23,218 bases of DNA from a virus: positions 7,038-30,255 of IMG/VR virus record IMGVR_UViG_3300030102_000566; one strand, written 5' to 3'. This document shows, piece after piece, positions 20,916 to 23,218 of the stretch (position 1 is its first letter; every line of letters starts with the position of its first letter). Under the pieces are notes generated by a model. The model was given only the letters and a program-made list of their open reading frames with translations. It was not told the DNA's origin and did no database searches. A program made the position numbers and the translations under genes.

Positions 20916-21455
20916 TTAACTAACTGCTGCACTAAAAGGTGTAGCTAAGTTTCCAGTACCACCTGTGATAACTGAAACACTCCATTTAGTTGAACTTATA
21001 GCTGTACATGTGATTGTAGCGTGTGTTACACCACCTGTTGTGCTTCCATTTAATGTAATAGTATCTGATGCAGCTGCTGTTACAAAACCTTCTGTATTGT
21101 CATCTGTATCTGTGTCAACGATTGTTGCTGAACCAGTCATAATGTCATTTGCGTTTGCAACCTGAACTACTAAATCTCCAGTTTTTGTTATTGAGTTTAC
21201 TATTGTGAATGTAGCACCAATGTTATTTAGATTGTCAATATCAGAACTTGGTCCTGAACTTGCTCCGTCTGCTGTTGCATTTAGTGCTGGTAATGTGTAA
21301 GTTACTGCTCCAGCAGCATCGTTGTGTACGATTTTGCCTGCATGTGTAGCGACTGTTAAAGCTACGCTTGAATCAGCGTCTATGACATTACCTGGTCCTG
21401 TGTTAATAAATCCATTTTTGGATACTACTGGACCCGAAAAAGTTGATGTAGCCAT
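20916..21455 (-). CDS. Beta-rich virion protein downstream of capsid terminator
   Basis: A 179-residue protein starting MATSTFSGPVVSKNGFINTG. It is almost all short beta segments rich in Thr, Ser, Ala, Val and Asp (AVTYTLPALNATADG, LVVQVANANDIMTGSATIVD, ATITCTAISSTKWSVSVITG). GGAG lies eight bases before the ATG. It is the first gene after the capsid terminator and may have its own promoter and leader. A capsid decoration or fiber-like protein is the best guess from composition and place; no defined family recognised. Confidence 0.62.
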   Translation of the reverse strand: MATSTFSGPVVSKNGFINTGPGNVIDADSSVALTVATHAGKIVHNDAAGAVTYTLPALNATADGASSGPSSDIDNLNNIGATFTIVNSITKTGDLVVQVANANDIMTGSATIVDTDTDDNTEGFVTAAASDTITLNGSTTGGVTHATITCTAISSTKWSVSVITGGTGNLATPFSAAVS

Positions 21456-21478
21456 TATATATCTCCATACAAAGTTAG

Positions 21479-21525
21479 AACTTATCTATCGTGTATGCGT
21501 CTGTTCGGGGGCAGTTAGATAAGTT
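21479..21525 (-). promoter_or_regulatory. Structured 5' leader with perfect 10-bp inverted repeat
   Basis: AACTTATCTA at 21479-21488 and TAGATAAGTT at 21516-21525 are perfect inverted repeats separated by 27 bases, just upstream of the ribosome site (GGAG, 21463-21466) of the next gene. On the minus strand a competing pairing is possible: CTATCG (21541-21536) with CGATAG (21490-21485), which shares bases with one arm. TCGGG can also pair with CCCGA in the loop. Alternative folds suggest a leader that could affect translation. It could also be an operator. Confidence 0.45.
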
Positions 21526-21545
21526 ACGTTGTTCCCGATAGGTAA

Positions 21546-21551
21546 ATTATA
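21546..21551 (-). promoter_or_regulatory. Possible -10 box (TATAAT) after capsid terminator
   Basis: The minus strand reads TATAAT exactly, about 30 bases past the terminator stem and about 90 bases before the next ATG. No good -35 box is at the usual distance (CTTTTA at 17 bases; the region is the T tract) and there is no extended -10 TG. It might restart transcription after the capsid gene. The match may be chance in AT-rich DNA. Confidence 0.32.
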
Positions 21552-21560
21552 CCTACTTTG

Positions 21561-21611
21561 AAAATAAATAAAAGCAAAAAGAAAACCCAGCGAGAGATTA
21601 GCTGGGTTTTC
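21561..21611 (-). terminator. Rho-independent terminator after major capsid gene
   Basis: GAAAACCCAGC (21581-21591) and GCTGGGTTTTC (21601-21611) form a perfect 11-bp stem around a 9-base loop. On the minus strand the stem is followed by TTTTTGCTTTTATTTATTTT. It starts about 50 bases after the capsid stop codon. Such a strong terminator directly behind the most highly expressed gene would raise capsid mRNA over downstream genes if termination is partial. Confidence 0.9.
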
Positions 21612-21661
21612 AGAGTAAGTGTTCAGAACTATGAAAAACTGAACACTCTCAAGTGTGCCTA

Positions 21662-22567
21662 TTAAGCACCTTGTGAGCCCCACATTCCTAATGGGTCGGA
21701 GAATCCGAATGAATATCTTTCACGGGCTTTGTATCTTACATTACCTGTGTCGAAGTCACCGTCCATAGATGTAGTTAATGGTGTTCTTACAAAGTATTTC
21801 ATACCATTTGGTACATCAGTTGTTAGGAAATAACCATCAGTATCAGTTAAGTAATGATTGATAGTATATCCTTCAGGAATTGCACCGTTGTTTTTCAATG
21901 CGTTAAGGTCATTATCAGCTGTACCTACTCTTTGGTCAGTCTCTAATAATCTTGTTGCAACGAATTGTAACGCTGGTGGGATGATTAGTTTACGTGGCTT
22001 AGCAGCAATCAATAAACCTCTTTCATCAGTCCAAGCAGCTATTTGAATAACCGCATTTTCTAATGATGACTCGTTTAAGTCAGCAGCTGTTGTTTGAGTG
22101 TTGTTGTTTGTGCCACCTGATACTAATGGATGGTCTGTAGCAAATAATGTTTTGCCATCACCACCGTTTGCATCAGAGAAACCATTGTTTAGAATGTTCG
22201 CAGCTTTCACTTGTTTTGTGTTAGCCATTGAACGTGCTAAAGCTTTTGTGTATCTCGCAGATAAAGTATCGTAAAGGTTATCCTCTACAGCTTCTTCTGT
22301 TAGTGAGAAACCTAAAGCTATGGTTTCGTGATTGTATCTAGCTGTGAACGCTTCTTGAGCATTGTCATAAGCGATAGCGGCACCCTCGTCCTTGACAGGG
22401 GCTCCAGCAAAGCCAGATAGTTTTGTTTCTTCTTCGAAACTACGTTCTGATGTTTCAGACTCGTAGATTTCAGCGTGCTCTTCTCCATAACGACTGTATT
22501 CCATTCCGAATAAAGCATTAAGGCCTGGGAGCAACTCTTTTAATAACTGAGCTCTTGAAATTGCCAT
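21662..22567 (-). CDS. Major capsid protein, HK97-fold (Mu gpT-like)
   Basis: A 301-residue protein, the likely shell subunit. It begins MAISRAQLLKELLPGLNALF, then has an acidic region (EEHAEIYESETSERSFEEETK) and an early extended loop. The core is YNHETIALGFSLTEEAVED, LYDTLSARYTKALARSMANT, KQVKAANILNNGFSDANGGD, then FATDHPLVSGGTNNN and AAKPRKLIIPPALQFVATRL. The end, RYKARERYSFGFSDPLGMWG, has the form common in HK97-fold capsid proteins. TLFATDHP and the NHET-(I/L)-ALGFSLTEE block are typical of the Mu-like head subunit group. No protease cleavage motif is obvious. AGGAG precedes the ATG, and a strong terminator follows, as expected for a very highly expressed gene. Confidence 0.87.
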   Translation of the reverse strand: MAISRAQLLKELLPGLNALFGMEYSRYGEEHAEIYESETSERSFEEETKLSGFAGAPVKDEGAAIAYDNAQEAFTARYNHETIALGFSLTEEAVEDNLYDTLSARYTKALARSMANTKQVKAANILNNGFSDANGGDGKTLFATDHPLVSGGTNNNTQTTAADLNESSLENAVIQIAAWTDERGLLIAAKPRKLIIPPALQFVATRLLETDQRVGTADNDLNALKNNGAIPEGYTINHYLTDTDGYFLTTDVPNGMKYFVRTPLTTSMDGDFDTGNVRYKARERYSFGFSDPLGMWGSQGA

Positions 22568-22580
22568 GTTTTATTCTCCT

Positions 22581-23183
22581 TTATATACCTGTTGCGTTAG
22601 TGTAAGAATGTTGAGCAATATTGAACTTCACTAATACATCAGTAAACGCATCGCCTACTTGTGATTTAGGTGAGTCAACAAAATCAACAATTCTGAAAGC
22701 CTGTGTAGTAGTCGCTACTGTTGCATCCAATGCAGTTGTAGAGTTACCTGTCACAGTTGAACCAGTTGATGTAGATTGTACTGCAGCTAATGGAGCGTTT
22801 GCACCAAGACCAGCTTGAGCAATAGATGCATCAGCTTGTACTTGAAATACTACATCAGGGTCATCGACAACATATCCAACAGCATCAGATGCTACTGTGT
22901 TTGCTGGAAAATATTGAGCGAAAACCTTTTGTTTTGAGTTTGGGTCTGTATACGAACATCCAACGAATACTCCTATTGTTCCTGCAGGGAAAACTGAAGA
23001 GTTAGAACCAACAGTGGTTACTATCTCAAGTGTTCCTGCTGTAACGATAGATACAACGCTTCCGTTGAAGATGTTTGTGTCATACCCAGACGCTATTTTA
23101 ATTTGACGAGTAGAACCAGCATAAGGCTGTCCACCAATCAAATTTACGGGTTTTAGACCGTAAGGTGCGGCTGTTGATGCCAT
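22581..23183 (-). CDS. Probable capsid decoration/stabilisation protein
   Basis: A 200-residue protein just upstream of the capsid gene: MASTAAPYGLKPVNLIGGQP at the N terminus, then IKIASGYDTNIFNGSVVSIV, FPAGTIGVFVGCSYTDPNSK, FAQYFPANTVASDAVGYVVD, DPDVVFQVQADAS and FRIVDFVDSPKSQVGDAF. It is low in charge and mostly beta. Gene pairs of this protein and a Mu-like capsid protein are common in marine phages that I recall. AAGGAG lies before the ATG and only 13 bases separate it from the capsid gene, so the two share an mRNA. Decoration or capsid-stabilising role is inferred. Confidence 0.68.
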   Translation of the reverse strand: MASTAAPYGLKPVNLIGGQPYAGSTRQIKIASGYDTNIFNGSVVSIVTAGTLEIVTTVGSNSSVFPAGTIGVFVGCSYTDPNSKQKVFAQYFPANTVASDAVGYVVDDPDVVFQVQADASIAQAGLGANAPLAAVQSTSTGSTVTGNSTTALDATVATTTQAFRIVDFVDSPKSQVGDAFTDVLVKFNIAQHSYTNATGI

Positions 23184-23218
23184 AATAATATCTCCTTAAA
23201 AAATTATCTTTTGCCTTT

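Noticed and set aside
21486-21683. 65-residue minus-strand frame crossing the end of the capsid gene
   Set aside because: It would read through the terminator stem and the leader inverted repeat, and has no support beyond being open.

Overview
The window reads as a continuous piece of a tailed, probably short-tailed (podovirus-like), marine phage genome. Every gene I can support lies on the minus strand, so transcription runs from the right end of the window to the left. The DNA is AT-rich, genes are packed with TAATG, ATGA or longer overlaps, and many small proteins resemble those I remember from uncultured marine and SAR11/alphaproteobacterial phages. A three-TM holin of the gene-transfer-agent type fits an alphaproteobacterial host. 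Host and taxonomy are inference. I see no tRNA, integrase, CRISPR array or insertion sequence. Terminase, portal, scaffold and replication genes would lie outside the window.

Layout in transcription order. (1) Capsid, 23183-21662: a putative decoration protein and the major capsid protein, ended by a strong rho-independent terminator. (2) A 200-base intergenic region with a TATAAT box and a leader able to form alternative hairpins. (3) 21455-17440: two beta-rich putative virion proteins, then a run of small Lys/Arg-rich proteins, a XhlA-like coiled-coil/TM protein, a first connector-type protein and a zinc-ribbon protein. (4) 17430-15894: a 55-residue ORF, the SU10-type adaptor and two small probable virion proteins. 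(5) 15886-13767: three overlapping genes for exported or membrane-anchored proteins. (6) 13765-10797: a repeat protein, a zinc ribbon, a tail fiber with an S74 chaperone domain and a glycine-rich adhesin-like protein.

(7) 10797-6946 is the accessory island and the most unusual part. Seven chained genes encode an unknown 275-residue protein, a cupin-like protein, a membrane fatty acid desaturase, three different 2-oxoglutarate/Fe(II) oxygenases and a small helical protein. Four are predicted iron-dependent oxidative enzymes and a fifth is a metal-binding cupin. (8) 6880-6129: holin and M15 peptidase endolysin. (9) 6127-3439: a P22 gp10-like tail nozzle and two small proteins. (10) 3412-1: internal (ejection) virion proteins, including a GNAT-like protein with a TTG start and a large protein cut by the window edge.

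The virion genes would build the head, connector, tail nozzle, fibers and ejected proteins. The lysis pair would open the cell. The oxidative island could change host lipids, surface molecules or virion proteins during infection. That role is inferred from gene families and position only.
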